From the NCBI RefSeq assembly GCF_036346875.1, contig NZ_CP107852.1, positions 4,278,001 to 4,342,000 of the forward strand: a DNA stretch of 64,000 nt, written 5' to 3'. The notes under the pieces are model-generated. The model was not told the origin of the DNA and searched no databases. It saw only the letters and a list, made by a program, of their open reading frames with translations. Of this stretch, positions 34,202 through 42,987 are shown one piece after another (within the stretch, counting starts at the first letter, position 1; every line of letters starts with the position of its first letter). The position numbers and the translations under genes were made by a program. The DNA is from Nocardia sp. NBC_00508 (lineage in GTDB: Bacteria; Actinomycetota; Actinomycetes; Mycobacteriales; Mycobacteriaceae).

Positions 34202-34783
34202 CTACGCCGTGCTGATCGACCAGGTGGCGTGCGGGAGGTAGAACTCCTTTCCGGTTTCGTCGCGGGCGAGGATGGGGAGCTGGAATTCGACGCCGATGAG
34301 GCGAAGGTCGGGCTCCGGTTTCGACTCGATGGTGAGTGCGAGGGCGCGGTCCGGGTAGTCGTAGCGGCTGATCACCCGGTCGACTCGCTCGCCGGACGGG
34401 AGGGTGTAGACGAGCTGCGCGAGCCAGGGCGCCTCGGCCACCTCCTTCGGCAGCGACAGCTGTAGGGGGTAGCCCGCGGGAACGTCCAGTTCGGCGGTCC
34501 GGCCGCGGTGGCAGTCCGGCCTGTCGGGAGCGCAGGGCAGCGTCGCGAAAAACGTGCCTTCCACGGTGTCCTCGGGCAGGATGCTGCAGTCCTGCATATT
34601 CACCGCGCAGTAGCTGAACGGCCGCACGGTGACCGTTTTGCCTTGCGCGTAGGCGGTGAGGGTGACGTCGGGTTCGTCGGCGTTGCGGATCAGCACCGCC
34701 AGCACGCCCACGAAGGCGACGGTGAGCACGAGCAGGGCGGTCGCGACCAGCGCGACGATCGTGCGTGCGTTGAGCTTGCTCAC
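34202..34783 (-). CDS. DUF2771-family exported protein (Rv0875c homologue)
   Basis: 193 residues. N-terminal membrane anchor TIVALVATALLVLTVAFVGV, then a beta-rich extracytoplasmic part with three cysteines (YCAVNMQDC, LPCAPDRPDCH) and DVPAGYPLQLSLPKEVAEAP. GTG start in a GTGA overlap with the MFS gene, so coupled to it. Function unknown; position and content match Rv0875c. Confidence 0.82.
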   Translation of the reverse strand: MSKLNARTIVALVATALLVLTVAFVGVLAVLIRNADEPDVTLTAYAQGKTVTVRPFSYCAVNMQDCSILPEDTVEGTFFATLPCAPDRPDCHRGRTAELDVPAGYPLQLSLPKEVAEAPWLAQLVYTLPSGERVDRVISRYDYPDRALALTIESKPEPDLRLIGVEFQLPILARDETGKEFYLPHATWSISTA

Positions 34784-36717
34784 CAGATCGGGTCTCCTTG
34801 CCCTCGTTGGATGCGTGTGGTGTCGCCGCCGCGCCGAGGCGTGTGGCCGTGCGCACCGGGCGTGCCGGCCGGGTGCCCGTGCGGCCGGGACGCCGGAACC
34901 TCTTGCTCCGCGTGCTGCGGACGGTTGCCGCCGAGGCCGGGCAGCAGCGAATGTCCTCGGAAGCTGACGAAAGTCTGCACCAAGCCGATCGCGAGTATCG
35001 CGGTGATCACCGCGAAGCCCTTCCAGTAGTCGGTCGGCAGCAGCACGCCCGCCGCCCCGCCGACAACCCAGCTGAGCTGCAGCACGGTCTCCGACCGTCC
35101 GAAGCCGGACGCGATCGACTCGGGTGGGAGGTCGTCCTGGATCGCGGCGTCCAGCGACACCTTGGCCAGCGCGCTCGTCGCGGCCGCGACCAGGGCGGCG
35201 ACCGCCGCGCCGAGCAGATTGTTCGTGAACGTCGCGAACAACGCGACGAACGCGCACGCCGCGGTGCAGCCGAGCACGACCAGCGAGGGTTTGCCGAGCT
35301 TGAGCCGGGCGCCGGTCGCGTTGCCGGCGAAATTGCCGATGGCGGCGGCCGCGCCCACCACGCCGAGCATGGCGGCCTGCTGTACCGGGCGCTGCTCGGT
35401 CGCCTTGGCGACGAACGCGATGTAGAAGGTGAGAAACCCGGTCAGCACCCGGATGGCGCCATTGCCCCACAGCCCGGTCACCACCGCGCGGCCGAGCGGC
35501 TGCCTGCGCTTGCGCGGTGGCACCGTCGATTCCCTGCCGGACGAGAGCACCTCGGTGTGCGCGTCGGCGCCGTGATAACTCAGCGTCGCGGGCACCTCAC
35601 CTTCGGTGACCTCGACCCAGGACGGGATGCGCAGGCTCAGATATGTTCCCGCGCAGGCGATCAGCGTCGCGAAGACCAATGCGCCGTTGGAACCCGCGAT
35701 GGCGGCGGCGAGCCCGGCCAGCGCTCCGGCGCCGATAGTGCCGCCCACCAAACCGAACACCGTGAGCCGGGAGTTGGTGCGGACCAGATCGATATCGGGT
35801 GGCAGCACCCGTGGCGTCACCGCGCTCTTGAGCACGGAGAACGATTTGCTGCCGATCATCATGCACAGCGCGAGCGGATACAGCCCCCAAGTGTCGAACT
35901 CGATGATCAGCACCACCGCGAGCACCGCTCGCAGCGCGAACGAGGTGGCCAGCGCCAGTCGGCGGCCGCGCTGCAGGCGATCGAGCATCGGGCCGATCAG
36001 CGGCGCGATCACGGCGAACGGCGCGATCGTGATCAGTAGGTACAGCGCGACATTCGTCTTGCTCTCCGCGGTGGCGCTGGCGAAGAACAAGGTATTGGCC
36101 AGTGCCACCGCGATAGCCGCGTCGAGGGCGAAGTTCGCCATGGTCGCGTAGGTGAGCGCCGTGAGTCCCGACTTGTCCGCGCCGTCGGCCTTGGCCGCGC
36201 GCTGGAAGGTCGCGATGCCCTTTTCGGTGAGTTGCCTGCCGCGCATGGCGGCGACGCGGGTCACGGTGAGCTTGCGGGGGACGCGCTGCCCGCCGGGCGG
36301 AGCCGAGGTTTCGGGTGGCTCGACCTGCTGCTGGACGAGGGTCTCGGGATAGTCGGGTTCGGTACGGCTGGGCGGCTCGGCGTGCCGGGGCGGTTGCGGG
36401 CGCCACGGGAAGACGCGTCGAGGCGTGCGATCGGGCGACGTCGGCTGCTCGGTGTCGTTTCCGCGCGGCAAGCGCTTGGTTGCTGGATTCTCCGGGGTCC
36501 GCGACATTTCGTCGCGACGGCCGGGCGGCGATCCCGGTTGGTCGGAGCGCCCGGAGGTGTGTCCCGGTTCCGGCCCGAGTGGTGGCAGCGGCCTGCGGCG
36601 ACGCGGAGCGTTGGGCGGCGGATATCGGTCGAAACCGGGATGCCGGTCGAAGGGCGGGGACTCCTCGCCTTCCCACCGATCACGGTCGGGACCGGAAGGT
36701 TCGCGGGAAGTAGTCAC
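34780..36717 (-). CDS. MFS-type transporter with long disordered N-terminus (Rv0876c homologue)
   Basis: 645 residues. The first 150 are Pro/Arg/Ser-rich and disordered; RKLTVTRVAAMRGRQLTEKG follows, then about twelve membrane segments (ALTYATMANFALDAAIAVAL on, PFAVIAPLIGPMLDRLQRGR as the MFS-like loop). A His/Gly/Pro-rich C-terminal tail ends the protein. It is cotranscribed with the DUF2771 gene. Substrate unknown. Confidence 0.87.
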   Translation of the reverse strand: MTTSREPSGPDRDRWEGEESPPFDRHPGFDRYPPPNAPRRRRPLPPLGPEPGHTSGRSDQPGSPPGRRDEMSRTPENPATKRLPRGNDTEQPTSPDRTPRRVFPWRPQPPRHAEPPSRTEPDYPETLVQQQVEPPETSAPPGGQRVPRKLTVTRVAAMRGRQLTEKGIATFQRAAKADGADKSGLTALTYATMANFALDAAIAVALANTLFFASATAESKTNVALYLLITIAPFAVIAPLIGPMLDRLQRGRRLALATSFALRAVLAVVLIIEFDTWGLYPLALCMMIGSKSFSVLKSAVTPRVLPPDIDLVRTNSRLTVFGLVGGTIGAGALAGLAAAIAGSNGALVFATLIACAGTYLSLRIPSWVEVTEGEVPATLSYHGADAHTEVLSSGRESTVPPRKRRQPLGRAVVTGLWGNGAIRVLTGFLTFYIAFVAKATEQRPVQQAAMLGVVGAAAAIGNFAGNATGARLKLGKPSLVVLGCTAACAFVALFATFTNNLLGAAVAALVAAATSALAKVSLDAAIQDDLPPESIASGFGRSETVLQLSWVVGGAAGVLLPTDYWKGFAVITAILAIGLVQTFVSFRGHSLLPGLGGNRPQHAEQEVPASRPHGHPAGTPGAHGHTPRRGGDTTRIQRGQGDPIW

Positions 36718-36799
36718 GACTCCAATTCTGGCTTACTCCCGCGCTGGGCATTCACTCGCGCTCCGTGGCGGCGCGTAAGGTCCCGCCCTCGGGTCGCGC

Positions 36800-37573
36800 T
36801 CAGGCCGGAGTGAAACGGACTTCGAACATGGTCGGCCAGTTCTTGCCCGTGATCAGGAACCGATCGGTGCCTGGCAGTTGGGCGATGCCGTTGAGCGCGT
36901 CGGTGCCGGCCCGGGCGGTCGCGGGGAGCAAACCGGCGGCCTCGATGGCCGCCAGGACGTGGCCGGACTCCGGGTCGATGCGCAGAATGGTGTCGGTGGG
37001 CCAGGCATTGGCGTAGACCGACCCGTCCGCCGCGCACTCGAGCTCGTTGAGGCGCGCATTGTTCCAGCTGGTCAGAGCGACCGAGCCGGTAGGAGCGAAG
37101 GTGACCGGATCACGGAAGGTGAGCCGGTCGGTGCCGTCGCTCATCACCAGTCGCCCGTCTCGGGAGCACAGACCCCAGCCCTCGCCGTCGTAGCTCGCCC
37201 TGCCGCGTTCGGCGAGCGTGGCCGGATCTCGGGCTATCGCCACGCCGTCATGCCAGGTGAGCTGCCATAGCGTGGCACCGGCGATGGCGATGCCCTCACC
37301 GAAATAGGGGGCGGGCAATTCGACCCTGGCCAGTTCCTCGCCGGTCGCGAGCAGCGACGCGCGCACGGTCGACGCGCCGGCCAGTCCGGTGCCCTCGTAG
37401 AGAATGCCGCCGCCGACCTCCAGCCCCTGGGTGAACGCCTGCCGATCATGTGGTCTGGTGCCGACTACCTCGATATTCATCCGGGGTGTCGGGTTCTCGG
37501 TGGCGTCGCATCCGGCCACAACGAGCAGACCGACCAGCACACCGGTGGCCAACCGACGCCGATTGCGCTTCAT
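36800..37573 (-). CDS. Glutaminyl-peptide cyclotransferase, lipoprotein
   Basis: 257 residues. Lipobox VVAGC, then a five-bladed propeller of the plant/bacterial glutamine cyclotransferase family (PF05096): HDRQAFTQGLEVGGGILYEG, QLTWHDGVAI, NARLNELECAADGSVYANAW, LNGIAQLPGTDRFLITGKNW. Catalyses N-terminal pyroglutamate formation on exported proteins, at the cell surface. Divergent from the DUF3027 gene by 17 bp. Confidence 0.88.
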   Translation of the reverse strand: MKRNRRRLATGVLVGLLVVAGCDATENPTPRMNIEVVGTRPHDRQAFTQGLEVGGGILYEGTGLAGASTVRASLLATGEELARVELPAPYFGEGIAIAGATLWQLTWHDGVAIARDPATLAERGRASYDGEGWGLCSRDGRLVMSDGTDRLTFRDPVTFAPTGSVALTSWNNARLNELECAADGSVYANAWPTDTILRIDPESGHVLAAIEAAGLLPATARAGTDALNGIAQLPGTDRFLITGKNWPTMFEVRFTPA

Positions 37574-37590
37574 ACGGCAAAATGTAGGCC

Positions 37591-39159
37591 GTGAGCGCAG
37601 TTTCTGTTTCTGAGTCCGGCATGCGGCCGATTCTGGCTGATGCCGTCGACCTGGCCCGCCGTGCGCTCCTGGAGTTGGAACCGGTAGCGGTGGGGGCGTA
37701 CCTGGGTGTGATCGCCGAGGACGAGAGCTCGGCGACGCACCGATTCGAAGCCACGCTGCCCGGCTATCGCGGCTGGCAGTGGGCTGTGGTGGTGGCCGCC
37801 CCGCCCGAGGCCGACTACGCGACGGTCAGCGAGTCGGCGCTGTTGCCGGGGCCCGACGCCCTGGTCGCGCCCGACTTCGTACCGTGGGAGCAGCGGATTC
37901 GTCCCGGTGACCTCGCGCCGGGGGATCTGCTCGCGCCGCCCGCCGACGATCCGCGGCTGGCGCCCGGTTATGTGGCGACCGGCGATCCGGTGGTCGACGA
38001 AGTCGCCTACGAGCTCGGTCTCGGCCGCACCAAGGTGCTGAGCAAGGAAGGCCGCGAAGAGGCCGCCGAGCGCTGGTACACCGAGCACGGTCCCGGCTCC
38101 GAGATGGCCAAGTCCGCGCCGGCTACCTGCGGGACCTGCGGCTTCTACCTGCCGCTTGCCGGGTCGCTGCGCGCCGCCTTCGGCGTGTGCGGCAACGCCA
38201 TGGGTGCCGACGGGCGTGTCGTCCATATCGCCTACGGCTGCGGCGCCCACTCCGACACCGTGATGCCCAGCGGCAGCGGCTCCCCACTCCACGAGGCGTA
38301 CGACGACGCGGCGATCGACATGATCTCGATGGAGCCGGAGCGGGCCGCGCCCGCCTCTCCCGTCGCCGAGCAGGATTCCACCGAACTCGCGGCAGGGACG
38401 GGCGAGCATCCAGCGGCGCCGGTTGCGAGTGCTGGGTCCGGCGCTGTTGCCGACCGGGCTGAAGACGTATCGAGCGCGACCGAGGGCGTTGCCGTTGCCG
38501 ATTCGAGTGCCGCGTCCGCCGCGGCCAAGGAAGAGAGCGCGGAACCCGGGGCCGAGCCGACTGCCGTCGACGCGCCCGCGAGCGAGGCGGACCATACTGC
38601 CGTGCCCGGCGAGTCGGACGAGGACGAGTCGAGCGCGGTGACGATCGACACCGACAGTGCAGCTGACACCGCCGAGCGGAAGTCCAGCGCGACCGATGTG
38701 CCCGATCCGATAGTGGCTGACGAGAGTGGCCAGGCCCCGGTGGACACCCCGTCGGCCACCGGCTCCGCTGACGCGCCGAGCACCAGTGCACCGACAGAAG
38801 CCGCGATCGAGCCCGCCACGGATTCGTTGTCGACCCCGGTCGAGTGGGCCGTGGCGGAGCCGGACTCGATCGAGACGAATGCAGCGGCGTCGAACGCAGC
38901 CGGGCCCAGCGCAGTGGAATCGGACGCGGCCGATCCAGACCCGGCCGATTCGGTCGTGGCCGGGACGGACGCAGTCCAGTCGGCGGCTCCGTCGACTGCC
39001 GGGACCGCTTCCGAACCCGCCGCCTCCGCCCCCTCGGCAGCCGAGCCGACGACCGAAGCGACCGAGGTCGAAGAGGCTGGTGCGCAGGCTGGTTCGGGCA
39101 TCGAACCGGTCGGTGAGGCCGAGGCTCGGCCGGAGTTCCCGTCATCGCCGCGGAGCTGA
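37591..39159 (+). CDS. DUF3027 protein with long acidic low-complexity tail
   Basis: 522 residues. The conserved N-terminal part (1-250) has RALLELEPVAVGAYLGVIAE, GYRGWQWAVVVAAPP and a Cys set CGTCGFYLPL, CGNAMG, YGCGAHSD that could bind zinc. Residues about 250-522 are a repetitive Ala/Ser/Glu/Asp/Thr/Pro tail with strong negative charge and no predicted fold. Rv0877-type proteins of this family end soon after the Cys region, so the tail is a Nocardia-side addition. GTG start; the next gene overlaps its stop. Confidence 0.85.
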   Translation: MSAVSVSESGMRPILADAVDLARRALLELEPVAVGAYLGVIAEDESSATHRFEATLPGYRGWQWAVVVAAPPEADYATVSESALLPGPDALVAPDFVPWEQRIRPGDLAPGDLLAPPADDPRLAPGYVATGDPVVDEVAYELGLGRTKVLSKEGREEAAERWYTEHGPGSEMAKSAPATCGTCGFYLPLAGSLRAAFGVCGNAMGADGRVVHIAYGCGAHSDTVMPSGSGSPLHEAYDDAAIDMISMEPERAAPASPVAEQDSTELAAGTGEHPAAPVASAGSGAVADRAEDVSSATEGVAVADSSAASAAAKEESAEPGAEPTAVDAPASEADHTAVPGESDEDESSAVTIDTDSAADTAERKSSATDVPDPIVADESGQAPVDTPSATGSADAPSTSAPTEAAIEPATDSLSTPVEWAVAEPDSIETNAAASNAAGPSAVESDAADPDPADSVVAGTDAVQSAAPSTAGTASEPAASAPSAAEPTTEATEVEEAGAQAGSGIEPVGEAEARPEFPSSPRS

Positions 39160-42100
39160 CCGAGGCCGCCGATCCGTTCGGCACTTCGGCGCTGCGCGCG
39201 GCAGTACTCGCCGCTTGGCGTGATTCGCCGACCCGGTTGCGCGAGGATGCCGCCACCGAGAACGACCTGGTGCGCGCAGGCTACCGCGACCGTTTGCTCA
39301 CCGAGTTGGCGCAGAACGCGGCCGATGCCGCGGGCAAGGCGGGCATCGCCGGTCGCCTGGTCGTCCGGCTCGACGGTCGGGAGCTGCACATCGGTAATAC
39401 CGGTGCGCCGCTGGATGTTTCGGGTGTGCACGCCATGACCGCCCTGCGCGCCTCGGGGAAGGCCGAGACCGGCACCGTTGGCCGATTCGGCGTCGGGTTC
39501 ACCGCGGTGCTCGCGGTGAGCGACGACATCGAAGTGCGTTCGACCTCGGGATCGCTGCGGTTCTCCCGCGCTCGGACCACGGACGCCATGCGCCGGAACG
39601 AAGTCCGGATGCCTGCCGTCGAGACGGGCGAATCCGCCCCTCCGGTGCTGAGGTTGGCTTGGCCGATCGAGACGCGACCTGCCGATGGCCTCGACACCGA
39701 GATCGTGCTGCGCTTGCGCGCGGACGTGGACGCCGACGCGTTGCTGGCCGCTATGCGTGCCGAAGCCGTCGACCTGCTGCTGGAACTGCCCGTCTTGCAG
39801 TGCATCCGCATCGACAGGGACGAATTCGTCAGTAGCGCCGAGGACATGGGCGACGGCATGCACGAGGTGTACGTCGACGGCCCCGGCAGCGAACAACGGA
39901 CCTGGTGGCAGTACCGCACGCCCCGCGCCCGCTGGCTGCTGCCGGTGCGCGACGGCAAGCCGGTGCCCGCGGCCCCGGATGTGCTCAGGGCGCCGACCAG
40001 GTCCGATGAGGAACTGTCGCTGCCCGCGCTGCTCATCGCCGACATCGCGATGCAACCGGATCGCCGAAGGCTGTTGCCCGGCGCCCGGCTCGGCGAGCTA
40101 GCCGAAGGGTACGCGGATTTCGCTCGCGCCCTCCCGCCGCGCGACCGCCTCGTGCTCGTCCCCGCACCCGGTTTCGCGCGGAGCGAAGCCGACGGTCTGT
40201 TGCGCGAAGCGTTGGTGCGCGAACTGCAAACCCGCCCTTGGCTTCCTGTCCTCGATATCCACGGGCATGCACCGCTGGAAGGTTTCGGCGGAGCCACGGT
40301 CGCTTCCGACGAACCACTATGGGACGACATTGCGTCGATCGCCGTCGAACCGCGCGACCTGTCCGGCGGCGGACCTGCTGGATCGGGCACCGAACCGATC
40401 GGCGCGCCGGGTGCTGGACCGGGAGAGAGGCCAGACGGCGGGCCGGATGCCCCGGTCGGCGCCCGACCAGGCCATGCGCCGGATGGTTGGCCGGACGCCG
40501 CCGAGAGCGCCGAATCGCCCCGCGGATCGGAGACCGAGTTCGGCTTCGGCGGTACTCCGTCGACCGCAGAGCAGGCCCGGCCGTTCGACGTCGCGGTCCC
40601 CACCCGTGCATACGTTCTCACCGGTCTGACCGCGGAATTGGCCGCGCTGCTCGAGGGCGTGGTCGGTCCGCTGGTGATCCCGGACCTCTCCGGCCGGGCG
40701 CAGGCCGAGCCCATGGGCGTGCTGGACGTGCACCGGATCGGGTTGGCCCGGCTTGCGGAACTGTCGAGTGGGCTGGAGCGGCCGCCGACTTGGTGGCGGT
40801 CGTTGTACGCGGCGCTGGAGCCCTTCGTGGTCGATCCGCTCGCGGCGGAAGAACTCGGCGCGCTGGCGGTGCCGCTGGCGGACGGCAGGCTCGTCACCGG
40901 GCCGCGCACAGTGGTGCTGGACGACCAGCTCGAGGTCGCGATCCCGGTGCACTGGGCCAGGCTGGTGCATCCCGAGGCGGCACACCCTTTGCTGGCGCGA
41001 CTCGGCGCGCGGTCGGCCACCGCCGAGGATCTGTTGAGCGATCCGGGCTTGCGAGCCGACCTGGAGGACCACCCCGGCGATCCCGACACCGCCGATGCCG
41101 TCCTGCGTCTGGCCGCGCACGCCGACGCGGCCGCATTGCCGTCCTGGCTCGGGCTGCTCGAATTGCCCGGCACCGATGGCGAAGCGCTGCCCGCCGACGA
41201 ACTGCTGCTGCCCGGAGCGCCGCTGCGTGACCTGCTGGTGCCCGATGCGCCGTTCGGGACGGTCGCCCCCGAACTCGTCGATCGTTACGGCGCGGACGCA
41301 TTGCGGTCCCTCGGCGTCGGCTGGGATTTCAGTGTGATCGTCGAGGCCGATCCCACCGGACCGGATCACGATCTGGACGACGAGGAACGCTGGTGGTCGA
41401 CGCTGCCGGACGATCCGCCGGAGCTGGCCGCGGTCCGTGACCTGGACCTGGTGGACGAGGCCGCTTGGCCGGAAGCCCTGCGGCAGTTGTCGGCGACGCC
41501 GCGGACGCGCCGCCTGCTCGCCGATGTCGGCGGTTACACCGCGTGGTGGCTGCGCGGATACGCACGGATCGGCGGCACCCCGCTCGGGCTGTTCCGCCAT
41601 CCCGCCGACACCGAATTCGCTGGACTGCTACCGGCTTTTGCCGTGCCGGACGTCGACCCCGACGCCTTCCGCGCCGTTCTGGCGAACCCGGACGCGATCA
41701 CCGACGAGCTGGCTGCCGCTCTGCTGGACGCGCTCGGCGACCCGTCCAAAACGCCTGAACCGGACATTGTTTCGCGCACGCACGCCCGTTTGTCCGCCGC
41801 CATCGCGACGGGATGGCTGGATCTCACCGACCTCGACCCGCCCGATCGCGTGCGCGCGCTATCCGGCGCTGTGGTCGATTCAGGCGACGTGTTCGTCCTC
41901 GACCAGCCCTGGTTCGGCCTTGCCGTACCGCCGGACCGCTTGGTGGCCGGTGACCCCGAAACCGCCCCGGCCCTGGCGGCTTTGCTCGATCTGCCGCTGG
42001 TCTCGGAGGCCGTCACCGCCGAGGTGGTCGACGCCGGTCGCCGCACCACCTGGGCGGCGGAGCCGCTGGGCGTCGTGCTGCGCCAGCTGTTCACCCTGCC

Positions 42101-42236
42101 TGTGCAGGAGGGCGAGCTGGTTGTGCACGACGATCTGCTGGTGCGGTTGAGCGGCCCGATCGAGTCCACGGTCGAGGTGCCCTGGTGGCGGGTCGGCTCG
42201 ACCGTCCACGTCCGCGCGCCGCGTCCTCGACGCTGA
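39156..42236 (+). CDS. Sacsin-like GHKL ATPase protein, non-standard start
   Basis: About 1026 residues. N-terminal Hsp90/sacsin-type ATP-binding domain: TELAQNAADAAGKAG (N box), IGNTGAPLDVSG (G1-like), TVGRFGVGFTAVLAV (G2). The middle has a Gly/Pro/Asp-rich linker (about residues 405-465) and a long alpha-rich remainder. Conserved sequence (DPFGTSALRAAVLAAWRDSP) begins before the first ATG/GTG/TTG of the frame (TTG at 39237), so the real start is probably CTG at 39156 in a CTGA overlap with the DUF3027 stop. A chaperone-like role is inferred from the fold only. Confidence 0.8.
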   Translation: MTEAADPFGTSALRAAVLAAWRDSPTRLREDAATENDLVRAGYRDRLLTELAQNAADAAGKAGIAGRLVVRLDGRELHIGNTGAPLDVSGVHAMTALRASGKAETGTVGRFGVGFTAVLAVSDDIEVRSTSGSLRFSRARTTDAMRRNEVRMPAVETGESAPPVLRLAWPIETRPADGLDTEIVLRLRADVDADALLAAMRAEAVDLLLELPVLQCIRIDRDEFVSSAEDMGDGMHEVYVDGPGSEQRTWWQYRTPRARWLLPVRDGKPVPAAPDVLRAPTRSDEELSLPALLIADIAMQPDRRRLLPGARLGELAEGYADFARALPPRDRLVLVPAPGFARSEADGLLREALVRELQTRPWLPVLDIHGHAPLEGFGGATVASDEPLWDDIASIAVEPRDLSGGGPAGSGTEPIGAPGAGPGERPDGGPDAPVGARPGHAPDGWPDAAESAESPRGSETEFGFGGTPSTAEQARPFDVAVPTRAYVLTGLTAELAALLEGVVGPLVIPDLSGRAQAEPMGVLDVHRIGLARLAELSSGLERPPTWWRSLYAALEPFVVDPLAAEELGALAVPLADGRLVTGPRTVVLDDQLEVAIPVHWARLVHPEAAHPLLARLGARSATAEDLLSDPGLRADLEDHPGDPDTADAVLRLAAHADAAALPSWLGLLELPGTDGEALPADELLLPGAPLRDLLVPDAPFGTVAPELVDRYGADALRSLGVGWDFSVIVEADPTGPDHDLDDEERWWSTLPDDPPELAAVRDLDLVDEAAWPEALRQLSATPRTRRLLADVGGYTAWWLRGYARIGGTPLGLFRHPADTEFAGLLPAFAVPDVDPDAFRAVLANPDAITDELAAALLDALGDPSKTPEPDIVSRTHARLSAAIATGWLDLTDLDPPDRVRALSGAVVDSGDVFVLDQPWFGLAVPPDRLVAGDPETAPALAALLDLPLVSEAVTAEVVDAGRRTTWAAEPLGVVLRQLFTLPVQEGELVVHDDLLVRLSGPIESTVEVPWWRVGSTVHVRAPRPRR

Positions 42237-42244
42237 GCAGCGGC

Positions 42245-42874
42245 CTACTGCTCGGCGTAGCCCGTGATCATCTCGCTCAAGAGATCCAGCTGCCCGCGCA
42301 CACTTTCGCTGTCGTTGTCCACCAGCCAGCGCAGCACGACGCCGTCGATGACGTTGAGGGTGAATCGGCTCAACGCCCGCACCGGGACCGACCACCGGGT
42401 TCCCGTCGCGTCGCGTGCGTGCTCCAGGACGTCGGCGACGGTGGAGTCGTTGAAGTTGTACTGCTCGCGCGCGATCGCGAGTTTCGCCGGCGTTAGTTCG
42501 CCTTCGCGCAGCGCGTAAGTGGTCGTTTCATAAGTGAGTAGCTGCCGTTCCGGAGTGGCTTCTATGTTGAGCCACATCAGTTCCAGTCCGGCGCGGACCA
42601 ATTTTTGAAGGGATTCTTTTCCACTTTCGACGTCCTGCCATACTGCTTCGTTTGCGTCGACGGAATCGCGCAATTCCATCGACAACGCTTTGACCAGCTC
42701 GGTCATCAGCGCGTCCTTGTTTTCGAAACAGTAATGCACCACACCGAGCGAGACGCCGGCCGCCTGAGCGACATCGCGCGTGGTCACGCCCGCAACGCCC
42801 TTTTTCTCGGCAAGGCCGATCGCGGCCTCGATAAGGTGGGCCCGTCGTTCTTCGACGCTCAATCGGGAGGACAC
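42245..42874 (-). CDS. TetR-family regulator
   Basis: 209 residues: HTH in 1-55 (RRAHLIEAAIGLAEKKGVAG, TTRDVAQAAGVSLGVVHYCF) and a C-terminal domain of the BetI-like type (LLTYETTTYALREGE, LRWLVDNDSESVRGQLDLL). GTG start. Divergent from the neutral ceramidase gene by 113 bp, which it may control. Converges with the sacsin-like gene with 8 bp between stops. Confidence 0.88.
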   Translation of the reverse strand: MSSRLSVEERRAHLIEAAIGLAEKKGVAGVTTRDVAQAAGVSLGVVHYCFENKDALMTELVKALSMELRDSVDANEAVWQDVESGKESLQKLVRAGLELMWLNIEATPERQLLTYETTTYALREGELTPAKLAIAREQYNFNDSTVADVLEHARDATGTRWSVPVRALSRFTLNVIDGVVLRWLVDNDSESVRGQLDLLSEMITGYAEQ

Positions 42875-42987
42875 CCAAGGGAGTTAAGCGCGCACCGCGC
42901 GCGCAGTCAATTCGCGGGCCGGAAAAATCTGGACTGGACGAGTGACCAGTTGTGTGGTTGGCTGCATCGGACGGAAGGGAGACGGGC

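Noticed and set aside
38232..40055. Minus-strand frame of about 600 codons opposite the DUF3027 tail and ATPase
   Set aside because: Produced by the low-complexity acidic coding sequence; no domain, no start signal.
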